Assembly (NCBI RefSeq): GCF_001186125.1
Contig: NW_014039466.1
Span: 1-23,206, forward strand
DNA from: Sphaeroforma arctica JP610
Lineage: Eukaryota > Opisthokonta > Ichthyosporea > Ichthyophonida
Reading direction: 5' to 3'
Length of the DNA stretch: 23,206 bases
Shown: one piece after another, positions 1 to 11,079 of the stretch
Layout of the letters: each line of letters starts with the position of its first letter
Position numbering within the stretch: position 1 is the first letter of the stretch
Notes under the pieces: generated by a model
What the model saw: only the letters and a program-made list of their open reading frames with translations
Told to the model about the DNA's origin: nothing
Database searches by the model: none
Position numbers and translations under genes: made by a program

Positions 1-560
1 ATGTCTATGTATATTTTAAACTTTTAAACTATGCTATATAAACTAAGATACAATTTAATTCAGTTAGGATTTAGCAGTGGTAGCTTGTGTAAGAATGATT
101 TGGACTGCCTCTTGGTAAGAGCCTTAATATTCTCGATCACACAGGACGTACCTCTAGCTGTTCTTTATTGAATAATTTTCACTAGAAGTACTAAGTGATC
201 ATGACCACATGTCTAATTTGTAGATAAATATAAGAACGGAAGTCAAGTTAATACATTAGCTAATATAAATAAAGTTCCATCTGAAGAAAAGCTATATAAA
301 AAATAAAAAGACTTATTGCATTTTGGAGATTGGCGGGAAGACCAAAACCTGTAAGTAGTAGTTCAGAGATTATAAAATTTGGTTTATAGAATACTATATC
401 TACTATCGTTTCAAATAGGCCCAAGTAAATGAGTCATACCAAATACTCAGGTTATTGGAGCCATCAAAGTGAATGTAGAACACTTTGGAAATATTGGAAA
501 AAGAACTTGTATTAATATTGCCCGCCTTAGCGGAACCAAACCACTTTCCTACTTTCCATG
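1..560. other. AT-rich non-coding stretch
   Basis: No open frame, splice-bounded exon, RNA gene or repeat stands out. Stops are frequent in all frames and the base composition is AT-rich. I see nothing functional here. Confidence 0.5.
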
Positions 561-1240
561 GTCCCTGACTTCTTCTGGCTAGGCGTGGGCCTCAACCGAA
601 CTCCTGGCTGCCGTGCTTCCATAAAGTGTAACTCCAGTCCTGTCTCACATTAACACGACCCCGGCGCCCTGCTACTGCACGGAATGCAACGTTACCGTTA
701 CCAGCATATGCGGTGATAGACGCCCCCTCTGACGTCACCAACCCCATCAATATGAAACAGACACTACTCGACGTAGCCAAGCCAGCAGCTTCTATGAACA
801 CACTGATGGACACAACGATGAACACCATGGAAGCAACCCCCGCATCCAACACCGCTATGAACCTTGATGAGTATGCGCCCATGTCACACAGAGAGCCTGA
901 AAAGTTCCAGCTTTGTGGATGCAGATATCGACGATGACGACGATCAAGTGGCCATTACCCCGATCATATTCAGCTTATCACTCTCCTCACTGGACGCCAC
1001 AACTACCCCCGTCACCGAGCTTCCTACTCGAACACAGCTAGCCACTTTCTCGTTCGAAGCCCTGTCAAATGTCGCCATCAACGAAGATAACAATGAGACA
1101 AGTCTCTATCCGACGGTATACACGCTAGATGTCTCACACCAGGTAGCTTTGGGATACGAGGATGACGCCCACAGCATGGGTACCCTCGATGGACCTCCCG
1201 AACTTTAGCTAGCCCTAGATACGCCCAAGTAATGGCCATC
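560..1240 (+). other. GC-richer coding-like block, perhaps the left part of the retroelement fossil
   Basis: Base composition changes at about 560: the plus strand becomes richer in C and in GC than the flanking AT-rich DNA, and stays so until about 2490. Two overlapping plus-strand open stretches (near 713-937 and 864-1208) are rich in Thr, Ala, Asn and acidic residues, including a run of five Asp near 940. I recognise no domain. Because the composition runs on into the integrase-like region to its right, I infer that this is an upstream part of the same element, but it could be an unrelated decayed gene. Confidence 0.25.
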
Positions 1241-2490
1241 CCAACCTCTACCACTACTTGGCATCCTATACACGGTGTTCCAAGCACCGCACATGGACGC
1301 GTCCATCCGCAACAGGCGTTCGAATACAGCTCGCCTACGGTCTCCTGTCGCTGAAGCTTCAGTCTTCAACTGCTCGAGAACCTTCAGCTCACCTGCATGG
1401 ATCAGCCGGCAGGATCAGAAAAGATCTTGGAGATCATCTAGATTTGGCACGACGAGCTCAGTCACCTGCTTGCTGACCGTCTCCAGGCACTGGCCCACCA
1501 AAAGTGCAACTGGTCAATATTCATTGCTGTACTTCACACAATCATCGACACCTACAGTGTTTGACCACTCACGGGCTACACATGTGGCCTACTTCAATAG
1601 TCCACCTACCCCACAACCATATCCGAAGAATATCGCACGCCGTTGGCAAACCACTCAAATCAGCAGATATGCTCGCCTCATACTTGATCCCTCGTACCTC
1701 GCGGCCAAGTCCGTACCTATGTCGTCGATAGAGGAAACACCTTAATCAGCGATATCGCATGCACTCCGTGTCCGCAGCCGAACATGGCGGTAGTGGCCAC
1801 ATTGAGCAACTTGTCCGCACAGCACACAACTCCCTCCAACGATCCCTAACGCCCGGTGAACATCACCTCTGGCGCCATGAACTTCCGCGTTTCATCATAC
1901 GCCGCCACCATTCAAAACTCTCCTTACACACTGAAGACTGGACGTGTGTACTCGCATGCTACGGATGGGATTGCGGAAGGAACCCTGGACTCAGCTCTTG
2001 GCTGCCCACAAATAACAGTTTCCCTACGCCCGGACGCTTTTTCTCGAGACCTCGATGCGGCACGGGTTGTCAACAACGCTCACGTACATTCCAGAAGCAG
2101 TATGCAGATAAATATCGCATCAGTGCACCTACAATGGAAATTGGCAGCGAAGTTCTATACATACCGATTCAACAAACAACCCCCATAATAGCGAAGAATT
2201 GGCATTTGTTGATGCCGGTTCTCATAGGTCTTGATAACCGGAAGACAACATGTGTATATGGACGGCTGTAAAACAGGCTCAGGTGGAGAAAATTCGTGCA
2301 GTCATGCCGCGCATGTTCTTTAGCGACGCCCTTTGGGACTCCGCCGGACGTGGCCTCCCAACTGAGGCCAGTGCCTCCTACACATACACGTATATGAGGG
2401 TCTTGGCCCACTATTCCACTATACGGTCAAATCTCTCCGATCATACCGTAGCTCGGTTTGCCTTATCATCGCATACGTCACCTTAAAATG
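1240..2490 (+). mobile_element. Fossil LTR retrotransposon, Ty3/Gypsy-like integrase region
   Basis: Seen: plus-strand open stretches contain pieces that resemble, in order, the retroelement integrase core (a piece like the VxDxGxxF-IS segment near 1710-1760), the end of the core (a piece like the YAATIHxSxxxTP segment near 1890-1930, then a GRNP-like piece near 1975), and the tail after the core (a QKQYADKYR-like stretch followed by IGSEVLYIP near 2090-2165), which in Ty3/Gypsy polyproteins reads like KxYYDKxxR...xGDxVLL. The order and spacing fit one integrase. The copy is broken, with several disruptions, and I found no flanking long terminal repeats, reverse transcriptase or RNase H inside the block. 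I infer an old insertion, not recently active. A BEL/Pao origin is possible. Confidence 0.5.
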
Positions 2491-3635
2491 CTATTTCCGG
2501 ATTCTCTGCACTTCATTCATAGTTTTCCACTATGAACATATTTATTCCGCATTATATACATATACGTCCATACAATTGCAGCAAGTAGCATATAGTGTAG
2601 TGGCATCACGCACACTATACTATTCAAAGTAAACATGACTTTCCTGGTCTGTAGTCGTGCCCACAAGTTTGGATCACGTTGTTTATTTTTTTTCGTCTGT
2701 AAATACTTCGATTGTCACTCCTCAAAGAAAATACAACGAGCAGACACTTTTGTAATTATTTTAAAATTCGTTTCACGGTGAACGAGTTTGAACAACGCCG
2801 CTACACACTAAAAATACTTTGTGCTCATTACTGACGCTGGATTACTGAACGCCTGAGGCTGATATGAAGCTTGCGAGAACGCATTAGGGTTCACCATTCT
2901 TGCATCAATATAAATAAACAAACCACCCCGTGTTTTCCTCCATTCGCTTCAGAGTTATAAGGATCTGCACAAGATGTGATGATGTATACTAGAAATGAGT
3001 TCATTGAATGAGCATAGCGATTGCAATCACATTTTCTTGTTGACTATCTGTACATTTTGTTTAGCCAATTAACTTTTAGCGATTCCTAGCAAATATTTTG
3101 TTTGTACTTATGGGAACCGATTTTACAGTATACTGCAAACATCTGCTGCGCGCAAAAAAAAAAAACTGGTTTACTTACCAAAATGTATCTTGACATCGCC
3201 ATAAACGCTTCAACTAGTGCTGTCTATTTTTTTCAACTGGTGTAACTTGCCTTAGGTGCTTTTAAGTGGCAAGTTGGTAATATAGGTAGGTATGAGTATG
3301 CATATAGAACGTGGGATTTGATACTCCGTGTTGAATCATTTTACAACTTGCATGTGCAGATTCTCTTTCTGCTCGGAATCACCAGCAAAGGCAATTTGAT
3401 GCTTCTGAAGGACATACAGTTTGTTGTGTTGCCGCACATGATACTGTCATACATTCTCTTCACTTCTTCGTCCCCCTCTTGCTGAGATATTTAGTTTTGT
3501 TGGCGTTGTATTTTGGGCTAGTGTCACAATTGTTCCCTGTTAGATATAATAAATATTTTGTCGCTAGCTATAACCATTTTATGGGCAGTTAAATACAGAG
3601 AACGGATTTAAAACAATTGAGACACGATGTCTTTA
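2490..3635. other. AT-rich intergenic stretch
   Basis: There is no convincing open frame, only short A or T runs (for example a run of A near 3155). It could contain the far end of the retroelement at 560-2490, but I found no matching terminal repeat. Confidence 0.4.
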
Positions 3636-3989
3636 TCAATTTTCTTCTAGCATATCAAAGTTCATTGTATTCAGAACTATCACAACTAGAACAATCACCA
3701 CAACTGTAGTCAAACAAATATGCTTGGTTGTATGAGCTGTCTTGAAAAGGCATCTGTTAGAATAAAAGACGTCCATATCCTTCGATATTGCAATGCGGAT
3801 ATGTTTGTTGACGATTTTATTGTTCGCTTTGGTCGCAAGTGACGTTATGAACATTTCATCACAGCTGGAAGGCAAAGAGCTATACGAGATATATGCTAGA
3901 CTAACAGGTGACGTAATATTTTGAGAGACTTTGTCAGCGAACCTGTGGTCGACGGTACATGCCACGGACAAAATCGACCCATGTGACAA
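3636..3989 (-). CDS. Unidentified ORF with a hydrophobic C-terminal segment (doubtful)
   Basis: A minus-strand open frame of about 117 codons opens with TTG, just after an in-frame stop, and contains internal Met codons. I do not recognise it. Its visible feature is a strongly hydrophobic segment near residues 91-107 (TTVVVIVLVVIVL) followed by a short acidic tail, the layout of a tail-anchored or single-pass membrane protein. A possible splice acceptor (ccacag in minus-strand reading) lies inside the frame near 3944, so the open stretch might be a last exon. No upstream partner exon was found. In AT-rich DNA of this length a chance ORF is quite possible. Confidence 0.15.
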   Translation of the reverse strand: MSHGSILSVACTVDHRFADKVSQNITSPVSLAYISYSSLPSSCDEMFITSLATKANNKIVNKHIRIAISKDMDVFYSNRCLFKTAHTTKHICLTTVVVIVLVVIVLNTMNFDMLEEN

Positions 3990-4060
3990 TCACCGTTGGA
4001 GATGGCAAGCAATATTTTGATAAGGATTTTCCGTTGGTATGAAGATCTACCAGCTTCAAA

Positions 4061-4324
4061 TAGTTAATGTGTAACGGCCGCTCACTAATCCCTCTTCTTT
4101 GTTCAATTGTCTACTTTGCCCTGGGACTATTGACTGTTTAGCAACACTAGGTGGCTTCTGTGAAATAAAAAAGTCGCGCGGAAGGACTTTCTTAGTTAAT
4201 GTGAAACGGCCGCTTACTAATCCCTCTTCTTTGTTCAATTGTCTACTTTGCCCTGGGGCTATTGACTGTTTAGCAACACTAGGTGGTTTCTGTGAAATAA
4301 AAAAGTCGCGCGGAAGGACTTTCT
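4061..4324. repeat. Tandem duplication, two copies of a 132-base unit
   Basis: Units 4061-4192 and 4193-4324 are directly adjacent, of equal length, and differ at about four positions by eye (for example gtgtaacgg versus gtgaaacgg, and gggacta versus ggggcta). The unit is 44 codons long, so duplication keeps the reading frame on both strands. A minus-strand open frame at 4056-4367 therefore shows a 44-residue repeat (KVLPRDFFISQKPPS... twice) and a plus-strand open frame crosses it too. I recognise no protein family. Mismatches are few, so the duplication is recent or under constraint. Confidence 0.9.
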
Positions 4325-4641
4325 GACTATGTAACAACATTTCATAGTTAAATTTTGAAATATACACTCGATGATTGGTGGCAACACAGAAAGTCTAACT
4401 TTGAAAGCCATTTCTATACCTAATATGTACTGCAGAATTCTGGTACGGCGACAGCAACTGTTAGATATAAAAGCAAGTGCGGCTGTGGTGACTCTGGTGA
4501 CACTGACTAAATGTTGTAGCGAGCCTATAATGGTCACTATTCCGACAGGGGATCGAACTTAACAACCATGACTATGCTCAGGGCTATCATGGACACTATA
4601 TTTATCTTAGTAAATCGATATTTCCTTCATGGATTATTTAT

Positions 4642-4677
4642 TAATAAAGTATAAGTACTTAATAAAGTATAGGTACT
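4642..4677. repeat. Tandem duplication, two copies of an 18-base unit
   Basis: The unit taataaagtataagtact (4642-4659) is followed at once by the same unit with one change (4660-4677). Confidence 0.9.
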
Positions 4678-4892
4678 CCAGTCTACGTACTTGGTAAAAG
4701 TATATCTACACAATTATACTCACCACAAGAGGTTGGGTAAAATAAGGGGTCTGTTGTATATTGGTTGTATAAGGGGGACAAAACGAATTGCGTGTCGAAG
4801 TTACTCGTGAAAAACATCCCAACGGACCCTGAAGACTTACGAAAATTGCCTTGTGTACCTAAAAATGTTTATGGTTTTCATACCACTGAAGT

Positions 4893-4920
4893 ACTGTACG
4901 AATCTTACTGTACGAATCTT
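4893..4920. repeat. Tandem duplication, two copies of a 14-base unit
   Basis: The unit actgtacgaatctt occurs twice in direct succession (4893-4906 and 4907-4920) without mismatch. Confidence 0.9.
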
Positions 4921-6289
4921 AATGGGAAAGTGTTCACTTACTCTCATATAAAGACTACAGTTGCAACTTAAACCGATCGAGAAAATAAGGAACTGCACCC
5001 AATACGTGTCGAGTAATGTACCCAATCCGAATACGCTTTGATGGGCTTCAGTCTGTCTACTCTTTCATTGGTGCGGATTGGAATTGAGTAGACGATGTCG
5101 CATATAAGGCCATTATTTTTGTCGTTTACTGAAACTTTGGCATTGAACTCATTTAAGCTAGTCTGGCATCAGTTAAAAGGAACGTATGAGATGTGTTTAC
5201 CATCATGTATACACTGATTCAATAAAAAAAGGACTATGATGTTATGACGAACGACCTCAGGTCAATAGAAACATTTGAACACGGTCTATACTTGGTAACT
5301 TTTTTGAGCTAAGAACACAGCTGTTCTGACCGAAAGTAGAACGCGAGGCCGTCTGAGCCTGGAATGACGTCGATAGCAAACAAAATCGTCAGATTTGGCA
5401 ACGATCAGAATAAATTATCTGAACTTTCCACCTTCAGGGATACTACACACAGTTGGAATGTGGTAGATTGCTAACAGATGTCTAGGACTGGATCATAACA
5501 CAGTCGTTAAATTTATTTTTTGTTACAATGGGTGCCATGTTTTAGATTGTTACACATGAAAATGAAATTCACCCTCATCAGCCAAAAAGAGAGACAGGGT
5601 TCATACATGTGCTGTAGCATCAACGTTAAAGATATCACCTTTGACTATTCACTTTGGATTTGCTCTTCGCACAAGCCGCAAATACTACAACACAAAACGA
5701 GATAAAATCGGTAGCCACGGGTTTATATTAATTGCCAATGAAATGAGTATACCGTATCAAGAACTGTACAAACTAATTAAAGCAGAAAACGAAGTTCCCA
5801 CAGGCGTACGACGATGATCGAGACCAATAAATATAGTTATCATCGTCTTTTAGAGAGTGATCCAGTATGTCTTTATGATAGGTTTATAGACAAATACTAA
5901 ATGAAGGGTTCGATATAAACGAATACACATCAGTGACAAAACAGAATATACAACAGAGAACGATAGTAAAATTCTACGTGATCTGGATATCGGTAGATCA
6001 TTCCGGTTTTAACGCAGCTAGATTCTTTATGAAATGGAAAAAATCAAGAGGAAAAAATCTTGTTAAAATTCGTAACAAGTTGATCGGACTGTTGCAACTG
6101 GCATAGAGAACCGTTAAAAATTTATGGCTAAAAATTGCACAGTACAGTTCGAGTTCTTAGTACAGAACAAATACCTGACAGGTTAGACAGCGTACGAATG
6201 CCCGTATAGCGGATGCCGGTAGAGCATAGTAAGCTATCGGAAGTTCTAAAATGGATCAGAGAACGCAACTCAGATACTCGAAATTCACA

Positions 6290-6339
6290 GCTCGTAGCAT
6301 GGCCAACTGAAAAAACAATCAGTTGGCCATGCTCGTAGC
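6290..6339. repeat. 15-base inverted repeat flanked by 9-base direct repeats
   Basis: Arms 6296-6310 (agcatggccaactga) and 6319-6333 are perfect reverse complements separated by an A-rich loop of 8 bases (6311-6318). The 9-mer gctcgtagc stands at 6290-6298 and again at 6331-6339, on either side of the inner 12-base stem. This could be a hairpin in DNA or RNA, or a tiny foldback insertion with a target-site duplication. No T or A run follows it as in a transcription terminator. Confidence 0.85.
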
Positions 6340-7110
6340 GAGCTATATGGTGGTGAAAAAACATGAATTCAAGCGGGAATACATAGGTAGAAAATTGCTG
6401 ACTGACTATGTTGAACCCTGCAAACGGTGATTTAAGAGAGACCTGAAAAAATGATACTGAAGAACCCGACATGCCCTATCACAGTGTTTCCTTATAAGTA
6501 TGCCAATGATTTCAGGACGAATGACGCAGCATACAATCGTGATGACATCACAGAAGTTGTCTCGCTCACCGGAGCAATAACACCTGCAAAATAAGTGTCG
6601 ATCTCACACAGCTACCACCATCACACTATTCTTTAACTTGACAAAGAGTTTCAGGCATGAGACAGAGTTTCCACCCCTAAAACTTGATTTCGCTCGGAGC
6701 ACCGAACCTGTTCGGTCGGACCGGTGCATTCGGACTTTATGGGAATATCAGCCGTCATACACAAAACGAAGCTGGTGACAGCTGGTTTACCACGATCTTT
6801 GACCTGCGACTCAAGGCACATTTCGAGGACCTACATGCAAGCCTGTTAGACTTGACCTTTTTAAAACTAAATTAATCAACCTCACACCGAATACAATTTC
6901 ATATCAAACTGCGGTGCTATATCATTAATAAGCTCAAGCGCAATTTAGAACCCAAATATCATGCTGTCCCTCCCTGCGAAATCAAATATCAACAAAAAAC
7001 AAGAACAAAAAATACATCTGGACGACTCTTAGTAATTTCAGACAATGACTATTCCGACAAAATTTATCACTGAAAACGTGTATCTGTAAGTTTGTTACTT
7101 TCATCAAGGC
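6340..7110. other. Intergenic stretch without a recognisable gene
   Basis: A plus-strand open frame of 63 codons at 6684-6875 is the only notable one, and it resembles nothing that I know. Nothing else stands out. Confidence 0.4.
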
Positions 7111-7196
7111 TTCTGCCTGTCATGCTCCTAATCCAATGCAAACGTTTAAGCCATTCTGCCTGTCACGCTCCTAATCCAATGCAAATGTTGAAGCCA
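7111..7196. repeat. Tandem duplication, two copies of a 43-base unit
   Basis: Units 7111-7153 and 7154-7196 begin with ttctgcctgtca and end with aagcca. They differ at about three positions. The unit length is not a multiple of three, so a coding role is unlikely. Confidence 0.9.
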
Positions 7197-7199
7197 AAA

Positions 7200-7964
7200 G
7201 TATACCAATCAGAAACGCTTTCATAATTTGTAAATTTTAGGATTGTGAAACCCTAAATTTTTTTTGTATCCTTCACTATTTCAAAGCTCCCAGTCCCTCA
7301 CCGTTCCCGCGGCAGGTCTATTGAAATATGCCTTCGTGGTGGATCCGACCTTCAGGATGTTGTGGTATAGCCGATATAACTATCTTAGAGTAATATAAGG
7401 TATACATTGAGCCGGAGCGACAAGTGCCAGCTTGGCTGCTCAGCTCAATTGACTGAGAGCGAAAACTACAACATAAGGCTCACTTGACGTCATCGAAGTG
7501 CTACTTCTGTTGAATTTTACCTGGTGTACGTTCTCTCCGAAACTAGCGAGCATTGTTTCAAAGATTCTTTGACAGGATTTAAGCATCACAACTAGAAAGA
7601 GTACTGGTTGCGTTGATTTGTAGATAGTTTTATGTACTTTTCGAATCGATGATCAAATGAGTTGAGCGTTTCGCAGTCCGTGTAGTCATCTCCCAGTCCA
7701 AACAAAGAACAACATTCTTACCTGGAGAAAGGTCATACCAATACACCTTTTCAAATAAGTTTAGAGTAATTGATAAAAGGCAAGGGAGCAGCCAACAATC
7801 TTGCGACGTCAATGCAAGTAAATTTAAATAATTCGACAATGCATTGCTGATGCAGGATGTACACGTCATAAATTAATACTGGATATACACGCTGTAGATT
7901 CGACGCGGAGTACATAAGTTAATAACCAAAGTAACTTAATATCATAAAGGTCCAGGCTGACTCG
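7200..7964. other. Region downstream of the deoxyhypusine hydroxylase gene
   Basis: The 3' untranslated region of the minus-strand hydroxylase must lie just below 7965. I see no clear AATAAA on the minus strand close to the stop. A minus-strand open frame of 79 codons at 7630-7869 is probably chance. Confidence 0.35.
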
Positions 7965-10811
7965 CTAGGCAGACACAGTCTGCGCTGTCTCAACCCCATT
8001 GGCATACTGGAAGTTACCGGAATTCTCATACTCATACATGTCGAGTGCAACAACACAGCTCTCGGCAACAATCCTCTGTAAAATGAAAATCGAAAAATGT
8101 GAGAACATGTTCGAATCATTCCAAAAAAACCTGCAAATCCATTCTGCAAGGTGAAATACCTGGGTTCAGAGGGTTGGGATTGCAAAGAAAACGATGGCCA
8201 TATGCAAGATCACACTGGTATCTATTGTGCAAACGAGCATAGTTCCAGCAGCACATTCATGGCGCCGTCGCTACAAATCACTAACTTCTCTGGAATAGGC
8301 CGACAGTAGTCACAGGCAAATTGGAACTCACCTTATCGTCCTTTTTAAACGCCTCTAGTGTTTTCAATACATCTGGCGATGCCACTGAACCTAATGCTTC
8401 TGCGGCCTCGTGTCTAACCATCGGATGTTCAGCTGCATTTTCTAAAACTACGGTAAGAGCAGGCGCACTCACACTGGATTGAATTTGACCCAGAACGTAT
8501 GCAATTTCATGTCTGAACAACACGCTGGTGGTATCAGCAAAACCCTTACAGATAGCCAGAATGCTGTCATCAGAGCCCTTGTTTCTCAAAGCAAACAGAG
8601 CGGTATATCTGTGTATCGACGGATGAAACCAGACAGTACCTACCGTGAGTAATCCCGTACCACATAAAGTGTTGTTTAGACACACTGGACGCGCTGAGCA
8701 ATATACTACAGGCATTCACGAGATTGAGCATAATCAATTCTCCTCGTGAGGTCTGATTAACGAACAGCATCACATGAAACCAATGCCAATGCAAGCGTAT
8801 ATGGTTGACAGTCTACTTAAATGATAGACTTCAGCAGAACAACACTTCAGCAGAACAACACTTCAGCAGAACAACAGCATACTTCGTTGAGAACACCAAA
8901 ATTTCCCTCTCACTGAGGACGCCACATGCGAATCTCAATGCGCTCGCATTCAGCCATGTCCGCCCGATCTCACCTCTATATGGTAATCTCTGTACAACCC
9001 CTTAGAAACATTCGACCCCCCGGGTCATAAACAAAGCTATTAATAAAAAACGGATTCTTGATCGTTGCCGCAGTAAGTGAGAGCTTCATCAGAGAACACA
9101 AGTGAACGATACGTCAACTACAACGCATATAAGGAAATTTGGCTGACTCTCTAAAACACTGAACCAATTACAATTGCTTTAACACAACCATGTCGTTCAT
9201 ATTTAGTACACTATATTAGCCACTATCACAGGTTGATCACACGCACCAATTACATACGTCGCAATTTCATAATTTGACAAAGAGGTATTCAAGACCCGCT
9301 GACATATAACACACCGATCGAATAAATCGAGTTCATAATTCATCATCCTCGCCACAAGTTCGTCTACAGGTGCATCATCACACGCAGGTGTAGGATCGAC
9401 AGAACTATATACAGATGGTAGAGCTTTTGTAAAAAGCTGTAGTGGGAGAGGCGAGTGGGTAATATATATATTGAGACCGAGACCTTACTTGATTACGTAA
9501 TCATTAGTATTACAGGATGTTCTAAAACTTTTCACAAAACATGTTCATATATACTCCTTCGACTCGAAATGAAGAGACCCAACGGTGATGGTATTTGACA
9601 AGCAACATGAAAAAATGACGCAATTAAATTTAAGCAACGGCGAGTGTGTAGGCGACAATATATACGCCTTGAACTCGACATCATCAAGTTCATTGACGAG
9701 CTTTGAAATAATTGCGTTAGGCATGAAAAGAGCAACTGTACATTTGAGATACATGACAAAAGTCACCGAGGCAAACCAAAATGCAACAAGCACGATAGTT
9801 TTTGCATGCCATAGCCAAAAATACGCACATACATTCGCTGGATCGTGGAAGTGACGCAGTCGTTTCGCCCCTATCTCACATGTCTCGGCAACATCAACAC
9901 ATTCATCTTTAGCGAACTCATCCAATATATCCACCAAATCAAAGCGTCCCAGCGCAGCAAGTGCTTCCCCAGACTCGTGTCTCACAACAGGGGCCTTTAG
10001 TGAAAGTGGGGTGATAAGCTCAAATGTTAAACTATGCCAGAAGCATGTGTTCGTGTATGAACCACAATTGAGTCACGTAAGGCTTAAATTGACTATCAAC
10101 GTATACGTATCATCCCCCTCTGCCGTGTTTGTCACTTAAACATTCAGTAGCTGTGTACAGTATCAAGTTCAATTCATAATTTTGACATCACGCAAACAAT
10201 AATACATAAGATCGGCGTACAATGTATACCCACTTCTCACTTTCGTAGTTTGCCTGCGCATGTATATCTGAACAGAAAACACCCTTTTATGATTCAAAAC
10301 TTTCGCACGTCGGATGTGTTGAGATCGCTTCTTTCTCGTCCACAATTAAATATATCTGCCAATACAATTTGCACCTGAACAAATTATACACTATCCGAAC
10401 AATGCATCTAGATAGTGTAGTCATACGCACATTGACACCATAAAGACATTTTTGACCCTTACATGGAGATCCACAAAATGAAAAAACACACATTAACACA
10501 CACATCATAGATAAAAAAGAAAACACCCCTAGTACGAGACACATACGTATCAAGCAGTACGTTTGAGTATAAAATACATGTATCTTCTTCCCAAGTTTAT
10601 GTATACCGGAATAATTTTGTATTACACCTTTGATACATTCATACCTACAGTATCTGATAAGTAGTATTTGAGAGGTTTATACGAAGGTGGATCCATCTGT
10701 ATATACCAAGTGGGACATAAAGATACGGAGTGGACTGAAAATATACTACTTTCTAAACTGGGACATAGTGAAAGACACTAGGATGTATTTCCTTGTCACA
10801 GAAATGAAGTG

Positions 10812-10880
<69 letters not shown>

Positions 10881-10944
10881 TATATATATATAATAACACA
10901 CATANNNNNNNNNNNNNNNNNNNNATATATATATATATATATAC

Positions 10945-10990
<46 letters not shown>

Positions 10991-11035
10991 CAACAACAAC
11001 GAACACACACACACATATATAATAAAGTAATAATA

Positions 11036-11079
<44 letters not shown>

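Larger units (their letters stand above)
4330..6280. other. Gene-poor stretch with scattered short open frames
   Basis: Short plus-strand frames occur at 4371-4562, 4765-4971 and 5520-5705, with longer stop-free pieces near 5900-6100. None matched a family that I know, no splice sites join them convincingly, and codon usage looks no different from background. The region could be a decayed element or gene, but I cannot name one. It also contains the short tandem duplications listed separately. Confidence 0.35.

Noticed and set aside
5500-6900. A decayed mobile element or viral gene
   Set aside because: Several protein-like plus-strand pieces exist, but none matched a family that I can name, so no element is claimed.
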